Positions 54,087 through 62,836 of a DNA stretch of 64,000 bases are shown here, in pieces. The stretch is taken from the NCBI RefSeq assembly GCF_003206615.1, contig NZ_PZJW01000002.1, positions 481,803 through 545,802 of the forward strand. Reading direction: 5' to 3'. The notes below the pieces were generated by a model. It made no database searches and was not told the DNA's origin. It saw only the letters and a program-made list of their open reading frames with translations. The DNA is from Salinicola acroporae. GTDB taxonomy: Bacteria > Pseudomonadota > Gammaproteobacteria > Pseudomonadales > Halomonadaceae. Each line of letters starts with the position of its first letter. Position 1 is the stretch's first letter. The position numbers and the translations under genes are program-made.

Positions 54087-56465
54087 TCAGCCAGGCGCCG
54101 GTGCGGTGCCCTCGACATCGCGGCGGTCGTGGTACCAAGCCAGCAGCGCCGCGGCCAGCCCGCGCGCGCTCGCCAGCCGTTCCCGCCGCCCCTGTCGCGA
54201 GAGCGCCTCGTCGCGATACTGGAACAACGCCGGGACGGCCACCCGCACCGATCGCGTCAGGTCGCCGGGCAGCAATGGCCCCTCCTCCTCGCACGCCAGC
54301 AGGCGTTCGACCGTGGCCAACGGCTGTTGCCGCCACCAGCCAAGCCAGGCCTCCCGCAACCAGGGCCGGACGGGGCCCAGCTCGCCGCCTCCTGACGCGA
54401 ACCAGTCCAGTCGTTCGTGGCAATCGGTGGACAGGACCGGCTCGGGCCCCTCGTGCAGCCAGGCCGCCACGACGAGAGGCTCGATCTCCCGCAGTTCAGC
54501 TGCCAGCAGGTCCGGCAGATGACGCACGAAATCGTCATGCATCCGGTCGAGGAGCCGCGCCGATTCATTCGCCAGCGCCAACGCCATCATCTGCGCAGGT
54601 TCCCCGCTGGACGCCTCTCGGGTCAGCCCGATCCGTAGCGAGCGAAACCCCTGCCGACGCCAGAAGCCGGTCAACGACGGCTCCGCGCCGTAGCTCACAC
54701 CCAGGTGATCGACAGCACGCTCCCGTGCCGTCGCGGCAACCCGTTCGATCATCGCCGAGCCGATCCCCTCCCGCCGGGCCTGCGGGTGAACGGCGATCCG
54801 CATGATTCGCCACCAGCTGGCGAGTGCGGCCTCCCGGTAACCGCCGTGGGTGGCCAGCGATTGCGCCAGCAGATGCCCCCGCGGTCGCCGCTGCCCCCGA
54901 TGGATCGCCTCGGCCAGTGCGACATCGAAGCCCCCTTCCTGCTGCACCACGCAGATACCGACGGCCATGTCGCCGACGAAAGCCGCCAGCAGGTGAACGT
55001 CGGGGCCGTCCAGCAGGTGGCGAAGATCGCTCGGCGACGTACGGTAGTGAGCCTGCACCAGCAGGCCGAAAATCGATCTCAGCAAGCCGTCGTCCCGGGC
55101 CAGCGCCGCCCGGTCCAGCCAGACATGGGTGACCGGCATCGGGGACGCGACAGCGGCGACGGAGTCGGCGGCGACGATCTCGGCATCCAGGCACAGCAGG
55201 TCGCGGGTCAACGCCTCCAGCGGGTCGCCGGCCGCCCAACGAATGGGGGTATCCAGCGGTAGCCGCCGCCACTCCGGGGTCAGCCGATTCAACGCCTCAC
55301 GCAGACGAACCTCGAACCCGCGGCCGGTGCCCTCGTAGCCATGCACCGTGGTGGCGAAGGCGATCCGCGGGAAGCGACGCAGCCAGTCGACCAGACGCGC
55401 GGCGGGAATCGCGGCCGCCTCGTCGACGAACAGCGTCGGCGGCGACTGCGCGTCGATGTCGGGCGCCGATAGCGCGGGAACGACCTGCTCCGGCGCCAGC
55501 CATTCGACCCGGCACTCCCGGCCGTCGACGCGGACCTCGAAACGCCCCGCGTCGCGCCTACCGTCGGGCAGCAATCGCTGGAGGCGTTCGAACACCGCTT
55601 CCACCGCGACCGCACTCGATGCCGCGATCCAGAGCCGTCGCTCTCCCCGCATCAGCCGACGCGCAGCCGCGATGCCCAGCGCCGCGCTCTTGCCACGGCC
55701 GCGATCGGCCACCAGCACCACCGGCCGGCGCCGCCGCATTCGCGTCAGTCGCGAAACCGCTTCGGCCTGGTCACGGGTCAGGCAGTCGCTGTCGTTGACG
55801 CGATCCTCGATGTAAGAGTCAGGGTCGAGCTCTGGGTCGATGTTTGAATCGATGATGGGATCGGAACTCGGGCCGGAGAAGATCGCTGAAGACGAAAGCG
55901 GCAACGCGGCATCAGACGGCCATACCGCCAGATCGGCGCTGTCTCGAAGCCCTCCGGCGAGGCGCTGCAGGTAGTGCGTCGACAGGGTTTCCGCATCATG
56001 GGGCCAGTGCGCTAGCCGTCGATAGTCGGCATCCGGCAGCCAGTCCGCATCGGTGGGCTGCTGCCAGTGCCTCGGCGTCAACAGCACCAGCCACCCCCCG
56101 GCCAGGACGGTACCGCTGATGGCACCGAAGGCATCCGGATCGAACCCCGCCTCCGGGGATAGGGCGTCGAAGATCACCAGATCGTGCTCGCTGCCCAACT
56201 GGCCGCGGGCGCGGGAGGCACTCAGCCGCGTCACCCCCTCGGGTAGTGGGGACGCCTGGGAGAAAGAGGCCAACTCGGGGCCGATCCACAGCGGAGAGCG
56301 CCAGCGCCCCGCCGCGATCCAGGCCCGAGCCTTGCTGACTGCCTGGGGGGCGTCGTCGGCGATCCACAGCACGCCTCGCCAGCGACGGCACCGAAGTTCC
56401 TCGCTGCGAACGACCAGCCAGTCGCCGAGCCTGGGATGCGCATTCGAGGCGGACATGACCGACAT
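54087..56465 (-). CDS. tmcA: tRNA(Met) cytidine acetyltransferase TmcA
   Basis: TmcA makes N4-acetylcytidine at the wobble base of elongator tRNA-Met using acetyl-CoA and ATP. An N-terminal DUF1726-type domain is followed by a RecD-like helicase domain with Walker A VADRGRGKSAALG (about 252-264) and Walker B-like TLFVDEAAAIPA (about 345-356). A GNAT domain (RIAVHPQARREGIGSAM, about 555-571) and a tRNA-binding tail come last. At 792 residues it is longer than E. coli TmcA (671); part of the excess is a Ser/Asp/Glu-rich linker about 205-230. An ATG three codons downstream is an alternative start. Confidence 0.92.
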   Translation of the reverse strand: MSVMSASNAHPRLGDWLVVRSEELRCRRWRGVLWIADDAPQAVSKARAWIAAGRWRSPLWIGPELASFSQASPLPEGVTRLSASRARGQLGSEHDLVIFDALSPEAGFDPDAFGAISGTVLAGGWLVLLTPRHWQQPTDADWLPDADYRRLAHWPHDAETLSTHYLQRLAGGLRDSADLAVWPSDAALPLSSSAIFSGPSSDPIIDSNIDPELDPDSYIEDRVNDSDCLTRDQAEAVSRLTRMRRRRPVVLVADRGRGKSAALGIAAARRLMRGERRLWIAASSAVAVEAVFERLQRLLPDGRRDAGRFEVRVDGRECRVEWLAPEQVVPALSAPDIDAQSPPTLFVDEAAAIPAARLVDWLRRFPRIAFATTVHGYEGTGRGFEVRLREALNRLTPEWRRLPLDTPIRWAAGDPLEALTRDLLCLDAEIVAADSVAAVASPMPVTHVWLDRAALARDDGLLRSIFGLLVQAHYRTSPSDLRHLLDGPDVHLLAAFVGDMAVGICVVQQEGGFDVALAEAIHRGQRRPRGHLLAQSLATHGGYREAALASWWRIMRIAVHPQARREGIGSAMIERVAATARERAVDHLGVSYGAEPSLTGFWRRQGFRSLRIGLTREASSGEPAQMMALALANESARLLDRMHDDFVRHLPDLLAAELREIEPLVVAAWLHEGPEPVLSTDCHERLDWFASGGGELGPVRPWLREAWLGWWRQQPLATVERLLACEEEGPLLPGDLTRSVRVAVPALFQYRDEALSRQGRRERLASARGLAAALLAWYHDRRDVEGTAPAPG

Positions 56466-56879
56466 CTAACCGAAGGCGTCACCCAGATCGGGTTTCATCG
56501 TGGAGCAGTATCGGGCTGCGGCCACCGCGAGGAGAATCCCGACCAGGGTCAGCGCGACCGGCAGCCAGCTGAACACGACGCCGGAAGAGGTGTAGAGATA
56601 GAGGAAGAACACCGTCATCACGCCGCCACCCAGCAGCCGACCGGCCCTGACACCGGCGAGGTAGACGCTGGCCAGCACGCCGACGAATGGAATCAGCACG
56701 CTGAAGAGGTTGATCGTGAACGCTCGCCCGGCCGCCGCCACGGCGGGAAGTACCAGCCACGCCACCAGTTCCCAGGCCACCAGGTAGATCGCCACCGGCG
56801 CGGCGAAACTCCCGATCAGGCGCAACACGGTGCGGGTCGGTTCGTCGGCGCCGGGTTTATTTGACTGAGGCGTTTTCAT
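56466..56879 (-). CDS. Small four-helix inner-membrane protein of unknown function
   Basis: A 137-residue protein with four predicted helices (about 20-45, 52-75, 80-103 and 108-130) and a polar N-terminus (MKTPQSNKPGADEPTR). No cofactor or catalytic motif is visible, and I do not recognise the family. Its stop directly adjoins the tmcA start, so the two are likely co-transcribed. The hydrophobic, Gly-rich pattern (YLAGVRAGRLLGGGVMTVFF) is typical of small uncharacterised membrane proteins. Confidence 0.65.
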   Translation of the reverse strand: MKTPQSNKPGADEPTRTVLRLIGSFAAPVAIYLVAWELVAWLVLPAVAAAGRAFTINLFSVLIPFVGVLASVYLAGVRAGRLLGGGVMTVFFLYLYTSSGVVFSWLPVALTLVGILLAVAAARYCSTMKPDLGDAFG

Positions 56880-56945
56880 AGCGGCAAACCATCCTGAACG
56901 ATCGAACGAAACGCTGAGGCGGGTCAGCAGGAGAGCCAGATTACA

Positions 56946-57022
56946 GACGGAAGACGGAAGACGGAAGACGGAAGACGGAAGACGGAAGACGGAAGACGGA
57001 AGACGGAAGACGGAAGACGGAA
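56946..57022. repeat. Perfect 11-unit heptanucleotide tandem repeat
   Basis: Eleven uninterrupted copies of GACGGAA (77 bp) between a small membrane-protein gene and emrB. It has no spacers and is intergenic, so copy-number change would not alter a reading frame but could change promoter spacing of the upstream gene, whose start is at 56879. Confidence 0.95.
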
Positions 57023-57115
57023 GACCAAACCATCACCATAAAACAAAGCGACCGGTTTTCGTCTTTGGTCTGGCTTTTTCTTCCGACTTTCCTCTTCCAG
57101 GCACGAAGTGCCGCT

Positions 57116-57150
57116 CTTCCAGCTTATCGCTTACAGCTCCGAGCGAAGCT
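57116..57150. repeat. Degenerate heptamer repeat near the emrB end
   Basis: Units CTTCCAG, CTTATCG, CTTACAG, CTCCGAG and CGAAGCT follow in 7-bp phase, 26 bp before the emrB stop. A related heptad-like stretch (TTCCGAC, TTTCCTC, TTCCAGG) lies just before it. The sense is opposite to the perfect array at 56946. Confidence 0.6.
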
Positions 57151-57175
57151 CAGGTGCGGCTCCGGCGTAGCCGGC

Positions 57176-58726
57176 TCAATGCTCGATCTTCTTGAGCAGG
57201 AACACCAGCGGCACGCTCAGCAGGTAGATGCAGCCAAGCCACAGGAAGATGTCGTTGTAGGCGAGCACCTGGGCCTGGACGCCAAAGCGCTGGCCGAGCA
57301 GCGCCACCGCGCTGTGGTAGGGATCGGCGACATGCCCGATCAGCATCGCCTGATAATTGTCGATCTGCTGCTGGACCACGACTCGCCCCTCGTTGAGCGC
57401 GGGGATCAACTGGTTCCAGTGATAGTCCTCGCGCCAGTCGCGGACGGTGTCGAGCATCGCCAGCCCCACCGCGCCGCCGAGGTTACGCATCACGCTGAAG
57501 AGCCCGGCGGCGTTGCCCAGCTCCTGCGGCGGCAAGGTGCCGAGCGCGATGCGGGAGGCCGGGATGATGCACATGATCATGCCGATGCCGCGCACGATCT
57601 GCGGCCAGAAGAACTGCCAGAACCCGGATTCGCTGGTGAGGTTGTTATTCATCGCCGTCCCGATGCCGATCAGCGTCAGACCGAAGAACAGCAGCACACG
57701 CAGATCGACCGAATTGGTCAGCCGCCCCACGACAGGGGCGGTGAAGAACATCGCGACTCCGGTGACGAACATGACTTCACCGATCTGAAGGCTCGAGTAC
57801 CCCCTCACGCCGCCGAGAAACAGCGGCATCAGATAGACAAGGCCGTACATCGCGATACCGACCACGAACACGAGCCCGGTGCCGATGGAGAAATTGAGAT
57901 TGCGAAAGGCGTGCAGGTCGACGATGGGAAATTCATAGGTGAACACGCGCCAGAAAAAGCCGACGCAGGAGGCCGCGCAGAGCAGTGCCATCCACACGAT
58001 CAGCTCGCTGGAGAACCAGTCGTCGCCCGGCCCCTCCTCGAGTACGAACTCGAGGCTGCCGAGAAACAGCGCGATCAGGATCAGGCCGCGAAAATCGAGA
58101 CGTTTGGCGACTTCCTTGTCACCCTTGTCGATGTCGAGGAAGCGCCACGCCGCCAGGGTGACGAAGATCCCCGGAATCACGTTGGCCAGGAATAGCCAGT
58201 GCCAACTGAACAGCTCGGTGACATAGCCTCCGACGGTCGGTCCGATCGACGGCGCCATGGTCACCACCATGCCGATCACGCCCTGGACGGCCCCCATCGC
58301 GCGCCGGGGAAACAGCGAGAAGCTGATCGCCTGGGTGATCGGGATCATCGCGCCCCCCATGAAACCCTGGATGGCACGCAGCACGATCAGTTGCTCGATG
58401 TTCGAGGCAAGCGCACAGCCGAGGCTGGCCAAGGTGAAACCGGCGCAGGAGATGACGAAAGCGACCCGCGTCGAGAGCCAGCGCATCAGTACGCCGGAGA
58501 GCGGGATCATGATGATCTCGGCGACCAGGTAGGAGGTCTGGATCCAGGATATCTCGTCGCTCGAGGCCGAGACGCCGGCCTGAATCTCGTTCAGCGAGCT
58601 GGCGACGATCTGGATGTCCAGAATCGCCATGAACATGCCGAACACCGCCGCGATGAAACCGAAGCGGTAATGCCAGGACGGCATCTCCTGCGGGCCGGCG
58701 CCGGCTGGTGCCGCCACTTCACTCAT
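57176..58726 (-). CDS. emrB: EmrB-type MFS multidrug efflux protein (DHA2 family)
   Basis: A 516-residue proton-driven drug exporter with fourteen helices. Typical parts are FMAILDIQIVASSLNEI in helix 1, SWIQTSYLVAEIIMIPLSG (motif D1), LRAIQGFMGGAMIPITQA, and GPTVGGYVTELFSWHWLFLANV (motif C). It should assemble with EmrA and an outer-membrane channel. It follows emrA after 22 bp. No TolC-like gene is next to the pair, so an outer-membrane partner encoded elsewhere is expected. Confidence 0.93.
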   Translation of the reverse strand: MSEVAAPAGAGPQEMPSWHYRFGFIAAVFGMFMAILDIQIVASSLNEIQAGVSASSDEISWIQTSYLVAEIIMIPLSGVLMRWLSTRVAFVISCAGFTLASLGCALASNIEQLIVLRAIQGFMGGAMIPITQAISFSLFPRRAMGAVQGVIGMVVTMAPSIGPTVGGYVTELFSWHWLFLANVIPGIFVTLAAWRFLDIDKGDKEVAKRLDFRGLILIALFLGSLEFVLEEGPGDDWFSSELIVWMALLCAASCVGFFWRVFTYEFPIVDLHAFRNLNFSIGTGLVFVVGIAMYGLVYLMPLFLGGVRGYSSLQIGEVMFVTGVAMFFTAPVVGRLTNSVDLRVLLFFGLTLIGIGTAMNNNLTSESGFWQFFWPQIVRGIGMIMCIIPASRIALGTLPPQELGNAAGLFSVMRNLGGAVGLAMLDTVRDWREDYHWNQLIPALNEGRVVVQQQIDNYQAMLIGHVADPYHSAVALLGQRFGVQAQVLAYNDIFLWLGCIYLLSVPLVFLLKKIEH

Positions 58727-58748
58727 GCCACGGCCTCACGAGGGACTG

Positions 58749-59840
58749 TCACGATCGCGGCCCATCGTCCAGCTCGGGGCCGGGATCGAAGTAGATCGCC
58801 TGGCCGTCGACCTCGCGGGTATCCACCGAGGGTTCGACCGAAAGGCCGGACTGCAGCCGCCACAGTTGATCCTTGGGCCCGGTGACCCGGATCTTGACCG
58901 GCACGCGCTGGACGATCTTGTTGAAGTTGCCGGTGGCGTTGTCCTGGGGCAGCAGACTGAACTGGGTGCCGGTGGCCGGCGCCACGCTGTCGACCTTGCC
59001 GGTGAACGTGATATCCGGATAGGCATCCACCGCAAGCGTTACCGGCTGGCCCACCCGCATCCGCTCGATCTCGGTCTCCTTGTAGTTGGCGACCACATAG
59101 GCGCTGGCGACCGGAACCAGCTGCATCAAGGTGAGCGACGGCTGGGCGAGATCGCCGGGCTCGACGGTCAGATTGCCGATGATACCGTCGCGACGGGCGA
59201 CGATACGCGTCTTGGCCAGTTGGCTCTGGTTGTAATCGATGTCCGCCTCGGCGGCGTCTCGATTGGCCTTGGCGCTGTCGATGGCAGCCTGGTCGGCCGA
59301 CAGTCGCCGTTTGGCCGATTCGACGCTCGCCTGTCGCGCCGCCAGCGTGGCCTGGGCGACCCGCAGTGACGCCTGGTCGTCCTGCAACTGCTGGCGCGAG
59401 GCGTAGTTGTTGGCCGCCAGCGACTGCGAGCGCTCGAGATGCTGGCGCGCCTGGGCGACATCGGACTGGGCAGCGGTCACCTGAGCCTGCGCCTCGTCGA
59501 TACTGGCCTGGTCGAGTTCGACCTGGCGCTGGGCCTGGGTCACGTTGGCCGAGCTGACGGCCAGTTGCGCCTGGGCCTGGGCCAACTGGCTGCGGGTATC
59601 GCGGTCGTCGAGCCGCACCAGCAGATCGCCCTGCTTCACACGCTGGTTGTCGTCCACCGCCACCTCGAGCACCCGCGCACTGACCTCCGCGCGCACCGCG
59701 ACACTGTCGGTATGTATATAGGCGTTGTCGGTCTCGATGAAAAAGCGACTGGTCTGCCACCAGTGCCACGCGAAGACGAGCGCCACCGCCAGCGCGACCA
59801 GTATCACGACTGCCGTGTAGAGTTTCTTTTTGATCTTCAT
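58749..59840 (-). CDS. emrA: EmrA-type membrane-fusion (adaptor) protein
   Basis: A 363-residue HlyD/EmrA adaptor. One N-terminal helix (about 8-26) anchors it, followed by the split lipoyl domain (TDNAYIHTDSVAVRAEVSARV, then RRDGIIGNLTVEPGDL), a long alpha-hairpin (about 85-200, Gln/Ala-rich coiled coil) and the beta-barrel (VVANYKETEIERMRVGQPVTL). The ATG at 59840 starts just before the membrane helix; the longer frame to 59876 overlaps the promoter and operator. First gene of emrAB, divergent from tetR. Confidence 0.93.
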   Translation of the reverse strand: MKIKKKLYTAVVILVALAVALVFAWHWWQTSRFFIETDNAYIHTDSVAVRAEVSARVLEVAVDDNQRVKQGDLLVRLDDRDTRSQLAQAQAQLAVSSANVTQAQRQVELDQASIDEAQAQVTAAQSDVAQARQHLERSQSLAANNYASRQQLQDDQASLRVAQATLAARQASVESAKRRLSADQAAIDSAKANRDAAEADIDYNQSQLAKTRIVARRDGIIGNLTVEPGDLAQPSLTLMQLVPVASAYVVANYKETEIERMRVGQPVTLAVDAYPDITFTGKVDSVAPATGTQFSLLPQDNATGNFNKIVQRVPVKIRVTGPKDQLWRLQSGLSVEPSVDTREVDGQAIYFDPGPELDDGPRS

Positions 59841-59884
59841 GCCGAGCCTATTTTGATGCCAGAACTGCGCGCCCAATCAATGTG

Positions 59885-59901
59885 TAGTGTAGACTACACT
59901 A
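59885..59901. promoter_or_regulatory. Palindromic operator between emrAB and tetR
   Basis: TAGTGTAG-A-CTACACTA is a perfect 8-bp inverted repeat with a 1-bp centre, 44 bp upstream of emrA and 61 bp upstream of tetR. Size, symmetry and position fit a TetR-type operator controlling both directions. Confidence 0.8.
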
Positions 59902-59962
59902 TCTTTTTGAAAACGCCACCGCGTATCGAAAAAATCCAGCCTTGCCGGCACGAGGGAACGCC

Positions 59963-60610
59963 ATGCCATCACCACGCCCCCAAGACTCCCCCCCGACCAC
60001 CGCGCGGGGCCTTCAGCGTCGGGATGCCCTGCTCGACGCGGCACAGCAGCTGTTTCTCGAGCACGGCTACGGCCAGGTCAGTGTCAACGACATCGTTGGC
60101 CGCGCCGGCGGTTCACTGTCCACTCTCTACCGCCATTTCGGTAACAAGGAAGGCCTGTTCCAGGCCATGGTCGAACGCCGTTCCCATCATATCTACGGCA
60201 CCCTGACCGACGAGGGGGTCGACGAGCTGGCCATCGAGGCGGCGCTCCAGCGACTCGGCATCGATCTGCTGGTCAAGGTCATGGGCGAGGAAACCCTGGG
60301 TATCTACCGCGAAGTGGTGGCCGAGAGCCCCCGCCAGCCACAGCTGGCCCGGCTGTTCTTCGATGGCGGCCCCGGTCGCGTTCGGCTCGCCCTGGCCAAC
60401 TACTTCGAGCGCCGGGTGCAGCGGCAACTGATGCCAGCCTGCGATACCGTCGAGCTCGCCGGCATATTCCTTGGCATGCTGCTGGGCGAATGGCACCTGA
60501 TTCGCGTGCTGCAACTGAAATCGCCGCCCTCGCGGGCGGCGATAGAGGAGCGGGTGACACGCTGTGTCGACCTGTTCCTGCATGGCGTCAAGGGTCTTCC
60601 GTCACGATGA
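59963..60610 (+). CDS. TetR-family repressor
   Basis: A 215-residue TetR regulator. The helix-turn-helix is at about residues 20-65 (ALLDAAQQLFLEHGYGQVSV, then NDIVGRAGGSLSTLYRHFGNKEGLF). The C-terminal ligand domain resembles the AefR/TetR_C group (EETLGIYREVVAESPRQPQLARLFF). The ATG at 59963 has GAGGGA upstream. It is divergent from emrAB around a perfect palindrome, so it very probably represses the pump genes and itself. Its end overlaps the stop of the convergent oxidoreductase gene by 9 bp. Confidence 0.92.
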   Translation: MPSPRPQDSPPTTARGLQRRDALLDAAQQLFLEHGYGQVSVNDIVGRAGGSLSTLYRHFGNKEGLFQAMVERRSHHIYGTLTDEGVDELAIEAALQRLGIDLLVKVMGEETLGIYREVVAESPRQPQLARLFFDGGPGRVRLALANYFERRVQRQLMPACDTVELAGIFLGMLLGEWHLIRVLQLKSPPSRAAIEERVTRCVDLFLHGVKGLPSR

Positions 60611-62836
60611 CGCCAACAGTGCCTCGATGGTGATCGGCAGGTCGCGATGGCGCTTGCCGGTGGCGTGGTAGATCGCATTGGCGATCGCCGACGCCACGCC
60701 GGTCAGGCCGATCTCGCCGACGCCACGACCACCGAACTCGTTGTGCTTGAAGTCCGGGTAGTCGAGCAATTCGACGTCGATCTCCGGCGCATCGGCGTGC
60801 GTCGGGACAATGTAGTCGGCCACGTTGGCGTTGATCAGCCGCGCATCCCGCGGGTCGTAGTCGAGCTTCTCGAGCAGGCCCATGCCGACGCCCATGACGA
60901 TGCCGCCCTCGACCTGATTACGCGCCGTCGGCGGGTTGATCGCCCGGCCGATATCGATCGAGGAGACCACGCGCGCCACGCGCACCCGGGAGATTTCCGG
61001 ATCGATACGGACCTCGACGAAGTGCGCGCCGAAGGAGCGAAAAGCGTACTCGCTCCGCTCGTCGCCGGGCGCGGCGCTGCCCTGACCGTTGACGCTCGAC
61101 AGCTTGCTGGTCTCGAGGATCTCCTCGAAGCTCACGCGGCGCTCACCATCGGTGAGACCTCCCGCTTCCGCGGAGAGCGCATCGGCGTCGCTGCCCTCGA
61201 ATGCCCCGCCGCTGCCGACTGCCACCTCCTTGATCGCATCCAGCGCATCGCGCACCGCCGCCGCCACGGCGGGCAGCACCGTCGCCGTTGCCATGGAGCC
61301 ACCGGAGAGCGGCCCCGCCGGCAGGCTGGTCTCACCCAGCTTGACCTCGATACGGGAGAGCTCGGCGCCGGTGAGTTCGGCCACGGCCTGGGCGACGATA
61401 GTGTAGGTGCCGGTCCCGATGTCCTGAGTGCCGCAGGCGGCGAACAGCGAGCCGTCGGCGCGCAGCTCGACCCGTGCCTCGCAGGGCTGGCGCCCGGCGG
61501 ACCAGGTGCAGGAGGCCATGCCGTAGCCGATGATTTCGTCACCGTCGCGCATCGAGCCGACGGCCGGGTTGCGCTGCTCCCAGCCGAAGCGCTTGGCAGC
61601 GCTGGTCAGGCATTCGTCGAGATGCTTGCTCGACCACGGAAGCCCGCTCGCCGGGTCCTGCTCGGCGTTGTTTTTCAGCCGCAGCTCCACCGGGTCCATC
61701 TCGAGCGCCACCGCCAGCTCATCCATGGCGGTCTCCAGCGCGAAGATGCCGGAGACCTCACCCGGGGCCCGCATCGGGCACGGCGTGCCGTGATTCACCT
61801 CGAGCACGCGCTGGCTAGTCGAAACGTTGTCGCAGGCGTAGAAACTCGGCGTGGCGCTGCCGCAGGTGTCGACATACTGATGCACCAGCGAGGTCTCGGT
61901 GGTGCTGTCGTGGATCACCGAGGTGAGCTTGCCGCTGCGGTCGGCACCCAGGCGGATACGCTGACGCGAGGCGGGCCGATTGCCACCGCTGGTCATGTCC
62001 TGCTGGCGCGGCAGCACGACCTTCACCGGCCGGCCGATCATCCGCGCCGCCACCGCGGTGGCGACCGAGTGGGGCCACATGAACAGCTTGTTGCCGAATC
62101 CGGAGCCGACGTAATGCGAGATCACCTCGAGGTTCTCCTGGGCGAGCCCGAAGACCCGCGCCATGGCGTTGCGCTGGAAGAAGACACCCTGGGTCGATTC
62201 ATGCACCACCAGGCGCTTGCCCGCGTCACGCCACTCGGCGAGGGTCGCGTGCATCTCCATCTGCAGGTGGCTTTCGGCGGCGATGTGGTAGGTCGAGTCG
62301 ACCTTGACCTCGGCGCCGCCGAATGCCGCTTCCGGATCGCCACGGGAGCTACCGGCGCTCTCCTGCAACGTGCCTTCGGCCTCGGTCTGTAGCAGGCTGA
62401 CGACGGCGCCGCGCTCTTCACGGTAATGGGCAACCACGCGTTGGGCCGCGGCTCGCGCCTGCTCGAAGGTCTCGGCGACGACGAGGGCGACATACTGGCC
62501 GTGGTAGTAGATGCGCTCGTCCTCGAACGGCAGGCGCACCTCGTTGACCATGTCACCATGGGCCATGGAGTTGGGCGAGCGGTGCAGCGCCTCGAAGTGG
62601 CCGTGGTGAAAGATGTCCACTACGCCCGGCATCGCGCGGGCGGCATCAAGATCGAGGGATTCGAGCACGCCGTTGGCGATGGTGGCCGACACCGGGTAGC
62701 CGTAGAGCATGCCGTCGACGTGGAGTTCACCGGTGTAGCCGGCTCGGCCGGTGAGCTTGAACTCGCCGTCGATGCGCGGCGTGCGCTGGCCGACGACGCG
62801 GGGTTTGTCGAAGTCGGGTCGGGTCATGTCGTTCAT
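60602..62836 (-). CDS. Aldehyde oxidoreductase molybdenum-binding subunit, PaoC-like
   Basis: The 744-residue large subunit of a xanthine-oxidase-family enzyme like the E. coli periplasmic aldehyde oxidoreductase PaoABC. FGLAQENLEVISHYVGSGFG and CPMRAPGEVSG (with a PaoC-like active-site Arg) surround the molybdopterin cytosine dinucleotide, SGGSMATATVLPAVAAAV and RGVGEIGLTGVASAI (catalytic Glu) are near the C-terminus. The start at ATG 62836 overlaps the FAD-subunit gene by 4 bp. Probable reaction: oxidation of aldehydes to acids. Substrate range is not shown. Confidence 0.92.
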   Translation of the reverse strand: MNDMTRPDFDKPRVVGQRTPRIDGEFKLTGRAGYTGELHVDGMLYGYPVSATIANGVLESLDLDAARAMPGVVDIFHHGHFEALHRSPNSMAHGDMVNEVRLPFEDERIYYHGQYVALVVAETFEQARAAAQRVVAHYREERGAVVSLLQTEAEGTLQESAGSSRGDPEAAFGGAEVKVDSTYHIAAESHLQMEMHATLAEWRDAGKRLVVHESTQGVFFQRNAMARVFGLAQENLEVISHYVGSGFGNKLFMWPHSVATAVAARMIGRPVKVVLPRQQDMTSGGNRPASRQRIRLGADRSGKLTSVIHDSTTETSLVHQYVDTCGSATPSFYACDNVSTSQRVLEVNHGTPCPMRAPGEVSGIFALETAMDELAVALEMDPVELRLKNNAEQDPASGLPWSSKHLDECLTSAAKRFGWEQRNPAVGSMRDGDEIIGYGMASCTWSAGRQPCEARVELRADGSLFAACGTQDIGTGTYTIVAQAVAELTGAELSRIEVKLGETSLPAGPLSGGSMATATVLPAVAAAVRDALDAIKEVAVGSGGAFEGSDADALSAEAGGLTDGERRVSFEEILETSKLSSVNGQGSAAPGDERSEYAFRSFGAHFVEVRIDPEISRVRVARVVSSIDIGRAINPPTARNQVEGGIVMGVGMGLLEKLDYDPRDARLINANVADYIVPTHADAPEIDVELLDYPDFKHNEFGGRGVGEIGLTGVASAIANAIYHATGKRHRDLPITIEALLASS

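Noticed and set aside
56946-57022. CRISPR-like array
   Set aside because: Units are only 7 bp and directly adjoining, with no spacers and no cas genes in the window.
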